Source of the DNA: Rhizobacter sp.
GTDB lineage: Bacteria; Pseudomonadota; Gammaproteobacteria; Burkholderiales; Burkholderiaceae_C
Assembly (NCBI RefSeq): GCF_018780185.1
Contig: NZ_JADMJX010000084.1
Span: forward strand, 1-32,735
Reading direction: 5' to 3'
DNA length: 32,735 nucleotides
Shown here: positions 8,704 to 17,074 of the stretch, one piece after another
How the letters are laid out: each line of letters opens with the position of its first letter
Position numbering within the stretch: the first letter of the stretch is position 1
Notes under the pieces: generated by a model
Seen by the model: the letters and a program-made list of their open reading frames with translations, nothing else
Databases searched by the model: none
What the model was told of the DNA's origin: nothing
Translations under genes and position numbers: made by a program

Positions 8704-10110
8704 ATGAACAACACCCTCATCAGCGGCTGGGCCATTGCTGCCGCGTTGGCCGTTGCCAGCCTGGCCGCGTGTGGCGGCGGCGGGGGTGGCAGTGCCCCGC
8801 CTCCTCCGGCACCACCCCCACCGCCGGCAACGGGGTGGTCGGTCACGTCGCCACCGCTGTCGGCCGGTGGCTCAGGCAGCGCCAAGGTGGTGGTAGACGC
8901 TTCGGGCCGCGCGCTCGCCGCGTGGCTGACGCTGCGCGCCGGCACGCTGATCGACGACGACCTGGTGGTGAGCCGCTACGAGCCTGCCAGTGGCTGGAGC
9001 GCACCGCAGGCGCTCGAATCGCGCCTCGGCGACGTGACACGTTTCGAGATGGCGATGGATGCCGCCTCGGGCCGCGCCGTCGTGCTGTGGACGCAGGCCA
9101 GCGACACCAGCAACAGCGGCGCCTGGGCGCGCCACTTCGACCCCGCCGGCGGCTGGACGCCGGTGCAGGCGCTCAGCACCGCCACCGGCGTGGTCGATGT
9201 GCTGAGCGTGGGCATGGACGTGCAAGCCAATGCCGTGGCCGCCTGGTCGCAGCTCGACGGCTCGCGCTTCAGCATCTGGGGCAACCGCGGCAGCGCCGCC
9301 GGCACCTGGGGCAGCGCGCAGCTGCTCGAAAACATGGACGAGCTTGGCCGCGTCGACGGCAACCCACGCATCGCCGTGGCGCCGCAGGGCGACGCGCTCG
9401 TGGTGTGGCAGGCCAGTGGCGGCACCCCCGTCAACCGCGGCACCTGGACCAACCGCTACACCGCCGGCGGCGGCTGGGGCACGGCGAGCCAGCTCGTCTC
9501 GGTCTCGGGCGGTTCGGCCCCCGACATCGCGATCGACGCGAACGGCAACGCGGTGATGGTGTGGTCGCAGATCAGCGTGGTCTCGGTCACCGAGATGTAC
9601 GCCCTGATCCAGGCCAAGCGCTACCAGGCCGGCGCCTGGGGCGCGCCGCTGCAAGTGGCGCGTGAGCTGGGCGCCAACAGCGTGCTGAGCACCGTGCACG
9701 TGAAGATGAACGCGGCCGGTGCGGCGCTGGTGGCGTGGGGGCAGGGCGACGAATCGATCCGCGCCACGATCGCATCAGCGGGCGGGAACTGGCCCGCACC
9801 CAGCATCGTGAAACCGGTGGGATCGCGCTCGGCGGCGACCGGCGTGCGCGCGGCCATCGACGGCGAGGGCAACGCCTTTCTCGCCTGGTCACAAGGCAAC
9901 GACGTCGGCACCGTCGACACCATGCTGAGCGCCTACACCGTGGCCGGTGGCTGGGTGGCGGGCGTGGCGCACGACAACATCAACGAGATCGCCACCGACC
10001 CGGCCATCGCGATGGATGCGCGTGGCAACGCCTGGTCCCTGTGGACGCAGTACACGGGCGCATCCACCGGCACGCAGATCGTGGCGCGGCGTTTCAGCTC
10101 GGGGCGCTGA
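8704..10110 (+). CDS. Repeat-containing (beta-propeller-like) lipoprotein
   Basis: MNNTLISGWAIAAALAVASLAACGGGGGGSAPPPPAPPPPP: lipobox with Gly/Pro tether; repeated units like IAIDANGNAVMVWSQ...RYQAGAWGAPLQVA. Confidence 0.8.
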   Translation: MNNTLISGWAIAAALAVASLAACGGGGGGSAPPPPAPPPPPATGWSVTSPPLSAGGSGSAKVVVDASGRALAAWLTLRAGTLIDDDLVVSRYEPASGWSAPQALESRLGDVTRFEMAMDAASGRAVVLWTQASDTSNSGAWARHFDPAGGWTPVQALSTATGVVDVLSVGMDVQANAVAAWSQLDGSRFSIWGNRGSAAGTWGSAQLLENMDELGRVDGNPRIAVAPQGDALVVWQASGGTPVNRGTWTNRYTAGGGWGTASQLVSVSGGSAPDIAIDANGNAVMVWSQISVVSVTEMYALIQAKRYQAGAWGAPLQVARELGANSVLSTVHVKMNAAGAALVAWGQGDESIRATIASAGGNWPAPSIVKPVGSRSAATGVRAAIDGEGNAFLAWSQGNDVGTVDTMLSAYTVAGGWVAGVAHDNINEIATDPAIAMDARGNAWSLWTQYTGASTGTQIVARRFSSGR

Positions 10111-10153
10111 CGCGTCGCCGCCCTCCACCCCACTCACTCAACCAGGAAACCAC

Positions 10154-10459
10154 ATGACCCGAACTCTGCTTGTTGCCCTTGCCGTGGCTGCCGTGGCAGC
10201 CGCCGGCTGTGCCTCGATGGCGGTGACCGACCAGGCCCTCGTCGACCGCACGGCCTTCGCGCTCGGGCTCGACAAGAGCGCCTTCACCATCAGCAACCGC
10301 ACCGATGAAGGCACCACCACCCGTTATGCGGTGAAGACCAAGGCCGGGCAGGAATACAACTGCTTCGTCGGCGGCTCGTTCAATGTGACCGGGCGCTCGG
10401 TGTCCGAGGCCATCTGTACGCGCAAGGGCGAGCCCATGAAGAACCCCTTGTTGCGCTGA
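10154..10459 (+). CDS. Small putative lipoprotein
   Basis: MTRTLLVALAVAAVAAAGCASMAVTDQ...: signal peptide with lipobox AAGC; 101 aa; AGGAAAC ribosome-binding-like region upstream. Confidence 0.7.
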   Translation: MTRTLLVALAVAAVAAAGCASMAVTDQALVDRTAFALGLDKSAFTISNRTDEGTTTRYAVKTKAGQEYNCFVGGSFNVTGRSVSEAICTRKGEPMKNPLLR

Positions 10460-10464
10460 CGGTG

Positions 10465-11337
10465 ATGAGCGCCACCCTCGACGCCTGGCAGCGCCAAGGG
10501 CGTTTCATCGACTGGCGTGGCCACCGGGTGTTCGTGGCCCAGGCCGGCCGCGGCCCCGCGCTGCTGCTGGTCCATGGCTACCCGATCGGCTCCTACGACT
10601 GGCATGCGGTGTGGGACAACCTCGCCACGCGCTTCACCCTCATTGCACCCGACATGCTGGGCCTGGGCTTTTCCGACAAACCGGCCGGCCACGCCTACTC
10701 GCTGCAAGACCATGCCGACCTGCACGACGCGCTGATCCAGCGACTCGGTTTGCGCCGCCTGAGCGTGATGGCGCACGACCTCGGCGTGAGCGTGGCGCAA
10801 GAGCTGCTCGCGCGGCAACTCGAAGACGCCCGCCGCCCGCAAATCGATTCGGTGGTGCTGCTCAATGGCGGCTTGTGCCCCGAGGCCTACCAGCCGCGTG
10901 TCATTCAACGCCTGCTCTCGTCACCGCTCGGCCCCTGGATCGGCCCCCACATTCCGCGCGCGGCCTTCGACCGCTCGGTGCGCCGGCTGTTCGGCCCCAA
11001 GACAGCGGCGTCCAACGACCTGCTTGACGATTTCTGGCGCCTGGTCACACACAACGACGGCCTGCGGGTGGCGCACGCCGTCGGGCGCTTTTATGTCGAC
11101 CGGCTGGCCTGCCGCGACCGCCTGGTCGAGCCACTGTTGCGCCGCACCGTGCCGACCCGGCTGATCAACGGCGCCGCCGACCCCAACTCAGGCCGCCACA
11201 TGGCCGAGCGTTACCGTGCGCTGGTGCCGAGCGCCGACATCGTGAGCCTGGAGCAGGTGGGCCACTGGCCGCAGATCGAAGCGCCGCAGGCCGTGCTGGC
11301 CGCAGCCATGCCGTTTCTCATCGGGCAGGCGGCGTGA
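10465..11337 (+). CDS. Alpha/beta hydrolase
   Basis: ORF from 10462 (GTG) or 10465 (ATG); LLLVHGYPIGSYDWHAVWDNLATRFTLIAPDMLGLGFSDKP, MAHDLGVSVAQELLAR, VGHWPQIEAP. Confidence 0.92.
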   Translation: MSATLDAWQRQGRFIDWRGHRVFVAQAGRGPALLLVHGYPIGSYDWHAVWDNLATRFTLIAPDMLGLGFSDKPAGHAYSLQDHADLHDALIQRLGLRRLSVMAHDLGVSVAQELLARQLEDARRPQIDSVVLLNGGLCPEAYQPRVIQRLLSSPLGPWIGPHIPRAAFDRSVRRLFGPKTAASNDLLDDFWRLVTHNDGLRVAHAVGRFYVDRLACRDRLVEPLLRRTVPTRLINGAADPNSGRHMAERYRALVPSADIVSLEQVGHWPQIEAPQAVLAAAMPFLIGQAA

Positions 11338-11349
11338 ATGCCGCGCGGC

Positions 11350-11382
11350 CTACAACGGCAGCTCGGTGAAGTAACGCCCGCC
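11350..11382 (-). pseudogene. Remnant of a flavin reductase 3' end (GGRYFTELPL-stop)
   Basis: Reverse complement ggcgggcgttacttcaccgagctgccgttgtag = GGRYFTELPL*; matches 30/33 nt of the intact flavin reductase 3' end at 19867-19899; all three differences are synonymous. Confidence 0.75.
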
Positions 11383-11586
11383 TCGGCGCCTTCCCGATGG
11401 CTGTACAGCGGCTTAATCGTGGCGTATGCGTCCGCCCATCGTGTCCGCTGCCTCGCTGGCCTGCGCCAGCACGGTCTTCCTCGCTTCGTTGGCTTCACCC
11501 ATCGGGTGAGGTTGCCAAAACTCAACGAACCGCACCAATCCTCAAGATCCACGCGCTTCGCGCACCTTCAACTGCCGTTCTTAGGT

Positions 11587-14130
11587 TCAATGTGGTGATG
11601 CCGAGTCATCAAGTGCATCGAGCACCCCGAACGCAAGCTTGGCTATCTCGTCGTCGCGCAAACCGGCGCCCGCGGCCACCAGCTGTTTGAACGCGAACGG
11701 GCCCAGGTGATTGGCGGCGAGTTGCTCGACCCTCTGTGTTGCGCGAGCCTCGTTGATTTCGCGCGAGCTGCCGTTGCCGGCGTAGCACGCGTTGGCATAC
11801 CCGAGCAAGCGACTGGCTGAGCGGGGTCGGCCTTCGATCGCTGCCAGCAAGGCCAGGTAGTCAGCCCAGTAAGGTTGCCAGGCCATCTGCAGCGCCTGCG
11901 ACCACCCCTCCACGGCGAGCTGCCTGGCCTGCGTCGTCTCGTTTTTGGACAACAACGCCGCCGTGAGGTTGAGGCGTGCCGCAGGCAGAGCCGCGAGTTG
12001 CCGTGTCTCGTGCAGTTGCGCCTGGAGCGCTACACCGCACGCGATGGCTTCGTCAACGCGCCCGTGGGCGAGCAGGCTGTCCATCAGGTTGGCCTGTGCC
12101 ACCAGCAGCTGCCAGGACCAACCCGCCTGGTCATACAGCGAAAAGGCGCGGTGGCGCCATTCGATCGCGGCTTCAAACTTGCCTCGTGCGCTGAACCAGC
12201 AAGCCACGGCAGCGGCGCCCTGGGCACGCACCACCGCAGGCCAGTGGCTGTCTTCAATCGAGCCCAGTTCGTTGATCTCGGCGTGTTGCTCATCATCGGG
12301 CTCTGCGACTTCGCAGTACACCAGGATCGAGAGTGCGCGGTACAAGCCCACCGGGTCGCCCAGATCCCTGAAGAGTCTGACCGCGTGCATGGCATGGCGG
12401 CGTGCGAGCGCCGGCTGCGAGGCACCCCAGTCGAATGCGGCTTCCAGATTCCAGCGCGCCCGCAGCGGCGCCGGTAGTGCATCGGTCACTAGCGGGCGGG
12501 TGGATTCGAGCAAGCGGCGCCGGTCTTGCGGGCGTTCGTTGGAGACGACGAGTGCGAGCGACGCGGCCAGCGACACCGCCGTCTCGGCGTCGTGGTTCAA
12601 GGCCCAGGCGCAGGCGGCGCGCCCGCTGTCCAGGTCGGGCATCAACGCAGCACGCCAATGGTCCACCGCCACTCGGCCTTCAAAGCACTCGACATAGGCA
12701 TCTTCAAAGAGCACGCGGCAGGCCAGCGCGTGCCTGCGATGCAGTTCTTCGGCCTCGCCCGCTTCGCGCAGGCGTTCGATCGCAAAGGCACGTGTTGTCT
12801 CCAACAGGCGATAGCGCACCGGATCGAGCCGCTCAATGGCAACCAGAGAGCGATCGACCAGGCCGCCGAGCGCATCGAGCACGCTCCACGCATCGAGCTG
12901 CGAATCGGCGACTATTTGCTGGGCACTGGCCAGTGAGAAGGTGTTCGCAAAAACGCCCAGGCGCTGCAGAACCGTTTGCTCGGTGTCGCTTAGAAGCGAG
13001 TGGCTCCATTCCATCGCGGCCCGCAGCGTCTGGTGACGCTCGGGCGCGCCGCGGCGGCCGCCGGTCAGCGCCCGAAAGCGTTCGTCCAGCACAGCCAAGA
13101 GGGCGGGCAAGCCGAGAAAGGGCGCACGTGCTGCCGCCAGCTCGATGGCCAGCGGCAGGCCGTCCAGCCGGCGACAGACCTCGACGGCGAGTGCGATGTT
13201 GCCGGCCGTCAGAACGAAGCGTGTGTTGGCCGCTTTCGCGCGCTGCGCAAACAACGCCACCGCGCCGTAACGCAGCGCCTCGTCGATGGGCGTGGTGCTC
13301 TCGGGCACGGCCAGGGTGTTGAGCCGGTAGACGGTCTCCACCGACAGGTTCAGAGGCACCTGGCTGGTCACGATCAACCGCACACCCGGTGCAGTGTCGT
13401 GCACCGCTTGCGCCAGCTGCGAGACGGCGCCGACCAGGTGCTCGGCATTGTCGAGCGCGACCAGCATCTGCAGCGGCTGCACGGCGATCAACAAGGTCTT
13501 GAGGGGTTCGCCCGCTGCCGAATTGAGACCCAGCGCGGTCGATATGCACCCGACCACCAGATCGGGGTCGGTGAGCGCGGACAAGTCGACCCAGCACACG
13601 CCATGCTCATAGACGCGGCGGCGGCTGTGCAGCAGCCACTGGGCGAGACGCGACTTGCCGACGCCGCTCGGGCCTACCAGCGTGATCAGGCCGTGCTGGG
13701 ATATCAGCTCGCTCAGCGCGGCGAGATCGTCGTCGCGACCGACCAGCGGCTGGATCGCGTCGGGCACATTGGTTCGCCTCGGGGGCAATGCCGGGGCGGT
13801 GGCGTCTTGCCTGGGTGTCGGATCAGTGCCGAGCAGGCTCATCGAGAACCGGTAGCCCAACCCGGGGATGGTCGCGATGGCCTGCGGCCCCAGGAGCTTG
13901 CGCAAGCCCGACACCTGGACCGGCAGGTTGGCCTCTTCGACCACCAGCCCGGGCCAGACCTCATCCAGCAGCTCGGCCTTCGTGACCACGCGGTCGCGGC
14001 GTTCGATCAGCGCCAGCAACAGATCAAAGGCGCGCGTACCGATCGCAAGCGCACAGCCGTCGTCCAGCAGCTGCCGCTCGGCAGGCAGCAGTTCGAAATG
14101 GCCGAAACGAATGCGATTGGGCACCATCAC
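11587..14130 (-). CDS. Winged-helix (Trans_reg_C) DNA-binding domain plus STAND/NB-ARC-like ATPase regulator
   Basis: 847 aa; N-terminal OmpR-type wHTH (FGHFELLPAERQLLDDG...VVTKAELLDEVWPGLVVEEANLPVQVSGLRKLLG...IPGLGYRF), Walker A LVGPSGVGKSRLAQ, Walker B-like LVALDNAEHLV, helical repeat C-terminus. Confidence 0.9.
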   Translation of the reverse strand: MMVPNRIRFGHFELLPAERQLLDDGCALAIGTRAFDLLLALIERRDRVVTKAELLDEVWPGLVVEEANLPVQVSGLRKLLGPQAIATIPGLGYRFSMSLLGTDPTPRQDATAPALPPRRTNVPDAIQPLVGRDDDLAALSELISQHGLITLVGPSGVGKSRLAQWLLHSRRRVYEHGVCWVDLSALTDPDLVVGCISTALGLNSAAGEPLKTLLIAVQPLQMLVALDNAEHLVGAVSQLAQAVHDTAPGVRLIVTSQVPLNLSVETVYRLNTLAVPESTTPIDEALRYGAVALFAQRAKAANTRFVLTAGNIALAVEVCRRLDGLPLAIELAAARAPFLGLPALLAVLDERFRALTGGRRGAPERHQTLRAAMEWSHSLLSDTEQTVLQRLGVFANTFSLASAQQIVADSQLDAWSVLDALGGLVDRSLVAIERLDPVRYRLLETTRAFAIERLREAGEAEELHRRHALACRVLFEDAYVECFEGRVAVDHWRAALMPDLDSGRAACAWALNHDAETAVSLAASLALVVSNERPQDRRRLLESTRPLVTDALPAPLRARWNLEAAFDWGASQPALARRHAMHAVRLFRDLGDPVGLYRALSILVYCEVAEPDDEQHAEINELGSIEDSHWPAVVRAQGAAAVACWFSARGKFEAAIEWRHRAFSLYDQAGWSWQLLVAQANLMDSLLAHGRVDEAIACGVALQAQLHETRQLAALPAARLNLTAALLSKNETTQARQLAVEGWSQALQMAWQPYWADYLALLAAIEGRPRSASRLLGYANACYAGNGSSREINEARATQRVEQLAANHLGPFAFKQLVAAGAGLRDDEIAKLAFGVLDALDDSASPH

Positions 14131-14415
14131 CTCATTTCACAAGAGCACGCGGTCGCTCTCGAGGCGGTTCAGATCGTCTGGCGACGGGGCAGCTTCTGTG
14201 CCGGACGGTCGAGTCTATCGAAACCGCCCGCCCCGGCCTGTCGAGGGGCCCGCGCGCATGCCGCCCGACCCTCTCTTCGACCCCGGGCCCAGGGCCATCG
14301 GCATTCAGGCATGAGCCCCATGCAGCGTTCGCTCTCGGGGTGTTTTAGAACGTTTAAAGACGGCGCAGCTTCGTTGCCAGACAGTCGGTGCCTCGACACG
14401 GCCAGGGTGCCACTC

Positions 14416-17028
14416 ATGAACAACTCACTTGTGCTCCGAAGCGAGGGCTGGCGCGCTGCGCTGCGCCGCAACGTCATGGCGGGCGTGTGCGCCCTGGTCA
14501 CCGCGTGCGGTGGTGGGGGTGGTGCTCCGCCACCGCCACCCGCTGCACTGCCCCCGACCCTCACGCAGCAACCCGCCAGTCTCAGCGTGACCGAAGGGCA
14601 GGCCGCGAGCTTCACCGTCGCTGCGACGGGCGACGCGCCGCTCGCCTACCAGTGGCAGCGCAACGGCGCCGACATCCCCGGCGCGACCGCCCCCACCTAC
14701 GTGCTGGCGGCCACCGTGCTCGGCGATGGCGGGGCCACCTTTCGTGCCGAGGTGAGCAACGCGGCCGGCAACACGACCAGCAACGCCGCCACGCTCACCG
14801 TGATGGTGAGCGTGCCGGTGCTCACCATCACGCTGCAGCCGGTGGCCACCACGGCCGTCGCCGGAACGCAGGCCAGCTTCAGCGTGGCCGCCACCTGCAG
14901 CGCCGGAACACTCGGGCTCAAATGGCAACGCGGCCACACCTCGGGCGGCATTCTCAACTGGGCCGATATCGCGGCCGCCAACGCGAGCACGTACAGCTTG
15001 TCCACAGCCATCGGCGACAGCGGCGTGCAATTCCGTGCCGTGCTCGACTGCGGCGGGCTGAGCATCACAAACAGCCAAGCCGCGCTTCTCACCGTGACAC
15101 CGCCGCCCACGGTCGCCATGGCTTTGCTGCCCACCGTCGGCTTGCGCCCGCAGGCCGAGATCTTCAGCGTGGCCGGCATCGACCAGGACGCAGCCGGCAG
15201 CTTCAGCTTCATCACCTCAAACCGGATCAAGCGTCTGAGTGCCGACCTGAGCAGCATCACGCCGGTCGCCGGCGCAACCCTGCCCGGGGCCGCTGACGGC
15301 ACCGCCGATGTCGCCTTGTTCCGCCAACCGCTGGGGCTGGCGCAAGACGCTGCCGGCAACCTCTATGTGGCCGACACCGCCAACTACACCATTCGCCGCA
15401 TCGCCCCCAACGGCACCGTGAGCACGCTGGCAGGTACGGCCGGGGTGTCGGGCACCGCCGACGGCACGGGCGCGGCTGCACGCTTCTCGCGCACCAGTGC
15501 GATCGCCATGGGGCCGGACGGAGACCTTTATGTGGCCGACCAAGACAACTGCCGCATCCGCCGTGTCACGCCGGCCGGCGTGGTGAGCACCTACGCGGGC
15601 AGCGTCTTTGGCGTTGAGGATGGCGCGCCCTTGACCGCACGTTTCGTCGGACCCAGCGCCGTGGCGGTGGCCGCGAACGGCGATGTGCTGGTGGCCGACG
15701 GCCCCCGCATCCGGCGCATCGTGCGCAGCGGCGGCGGTGCTGCGTCGGTGCAAACGCTGGCCGGCAGCGGGGCGAACGATCCCGCCAGCCCCGACGGCGT
15801 CGGCATCGCGGCGGTGGTCAACCCCAGCGCCATGGTCGTGCGCGGCAATACGCTTACCTTTCGCGACGCCAGCGGCATGCTGCGCCAGATCGATCTGACG
15901 AGTGCCGTCGTCACGACCTTGGCTGGCTCGCGTGTGCTCGGCGCAGGTTTTGTGGATGGCACCGTCCCCACCGCGCGCATTGATATCGCTGGCGGCGTGA
16001 CGCTCGCGTCGGGCGGCGGGTTCATGCTGGCCGAAAACCGCGCGCTCCGCCAGGTCAGCGCGACCGGCGTGGTGCACACGATCGCCTCGGGCTTCGCGCA
16101 GGGCATGGCGGCCGCTGGCGTGGGCACGCTCACGCAGATGCCGTTTGCAAGCCTGGCCAGCAGCGGCGGTTTGCAGGCCGTGGCCATCGACCCGGCAGGC
16201 AACGCGGTCGTGGTCGAGACGGGAACCCGGCTCGTGCGGCGCATCAGCCCGGCCGGTGTGGTCACGCTGGCAGCCGGCCTCACGGCGGGGCCGGGGCCAG
16301 GCAGCGTGATCGACGGGGTGGGCAGCGCGGCGCAGTTCAATGTCGCGTTCGCGGCCATCGCGAGCGACAGTGCCGGCGTGCTCTACCTGGGCGACAACTA
16401 CGGCGTGCGCCGCATCGCGCTCGACAACACCACGACCTTGCTCGCAGGGTCGCGCACCGACCCGGGCGCGGTTGACGGTAACGCGGTCACGGCCCGCTTC
16501 ATGGGGATTCGTGGCGTGGCCGTGAAACCCGCGGGTGATGTGTACGTGGCCGACAGCAGCAACACGATTCGCCGCGTGGATGCGGCGGGCGCCGTCAGCA
16601 CCTATGCCGGCGTGATGGGGCAGGGCGGCAGCACCGACGGGCCGGTGGCCACGGCGCGCTTCACGCTGCCCGGGCCGATGGCCTTCGCGCCCGACGGCAG
16701 CCTGTTCGTCGTCGACAAGATCGCCGGCAACGGCGTGATCCGCCGGATCGCCCCTGACGGCGCCAGCGTGAGCACCGTCGCCCTTCCGGCCGACAGCCAG
16801 GTGACCGCGCTGGCTGTCGATGCCACCGGCACGCTCTATTACGCCGGCTACCCAGGCCTCATGCGGTTGCCACCCGGTGGCACGCCCAGCGTGCTGGTGC
16901 CGCGCGGTGCTGGCGTGGTGCTCGGCGCCAACCCCAGCGTGGGCGACGTCGACGGCATCGCCGTGCTGGCGCCCGGCCAACTGGTCGTGCTCAGTGGCGG
17001 CCAGATCCTGAGGGTGACGCTGCCCTGA
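14416..17028 (+). CDS. Lipoprotein with Ig-like domains and NHL-repeat beta-propeller
   Basis: MNNSLVLRSEGWRAALRRNVMAGVCALVTACGGGGGAPPPPP lipobox/tether; Ig-like (TQQPASLSVTEGQAASFTVAATGDAPLAYQWQRNGADIPGAT); repeated NHL units (PLGLAQDAAGNLYVADTANYTIRRIAPNGTVSTLAGTAG). Confidence 0.85.
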   Translation: MNNSLVLRSEGWRAALRRNVMAGVCALVTACGGGGGAPPPPPAALPPTLTQQPASLSVTEGQAASFTVAATGDAPLAYQWQRNGADIPGATAPTYVLAATVLGDGGATFRAEVSNAAGNTTSNAATLTVMVSVPVLTITLQPVATTAVAGTQASFSVAATCSAGTLGLKWQRGHTSGGILNWADIAAANASTYSLSTAIGDSGVQFRAVLDCGGLSITNSQAALLTVTPPPTVAMALLPTVGLRPQAEIFSVAGIDQDAAGSFSFITSNRIKRLSADLSSITPVAGATLPGAADGTADVALFRQPLGLAQDAAGNLYVADTANYTIRRIAPNGTVSTLAGTAGVSGTADGTGAAARFSRTSAIAMGPDGDLYVADQDNCRIRRVTPAGVVSTYAGSVFGVEDGAPLTARFVGPSAVAVAANGDVLVADGPRIRRIVRSGGGAASVQTLAGSGANDPASPDGVGIAAVVNPSAMVVRGNTLTFRDASGMLRQIDLTSAVVTTLAGSRVLGAGFVDGTVPTARIDIAGGVTLASGGGFMLAENRALRQVSATGVVHTIASGFAQGMAAAGVGTLTQMPFASLASSGGLQAVAIDPAGNAVVVETGTRLVRRISPAGVVTLAAGLTAGPGPGSVIDGVGSAAQFNVAFAAIASDSAGVLYLGDNYGVRRIALDNTTTLLAGSRTDPGAVDGNAVTARFMGIRGVAVKPAGDVYVADSSNTIRRVDAAGAVSTYAGVMGQGGSTDGPVATARFTLPGPMAFAPDGSLFVVDKIAGNGVIRRIAPDGASVSTVALPADSQVTALAVDATGTLYYAGYPGLMRLPPGGTPSVLVPRGAGVVLGANPSVGDVDGIAVLAPGQLVVLSGGQILRVTLP

Positions 17029-17074
17029 GCGCGCGCCCTCCCTCACACCCACTTGCCTTTTCACGGGAGAGACC

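Noticed and set aside
9200-10110. Repetitive DNA in the 8704 lipoprotein gene considered as CRISPR or tandem satellite
   Set aside because: Repeats are diverged protein-level units, not near-identical DNA repeats with spacers.
11400-11580. Possible integron attC site (cggcttaat..., actcaac, nested hairpin)
   Set aside because: Only one side resembles the RYYYAAC core; the partner GTTGGCT does not fit GTTRRRY, and there is no integrase or cassette array.
13000-14415. Upstream extension of the NHL lipoprotein ORF (1342-aa version)
   Set aside because: The region is antisense to the STAND regulator; the signal peptide/lipobox places the real start at 14416 (or a nearby upstream ATG).
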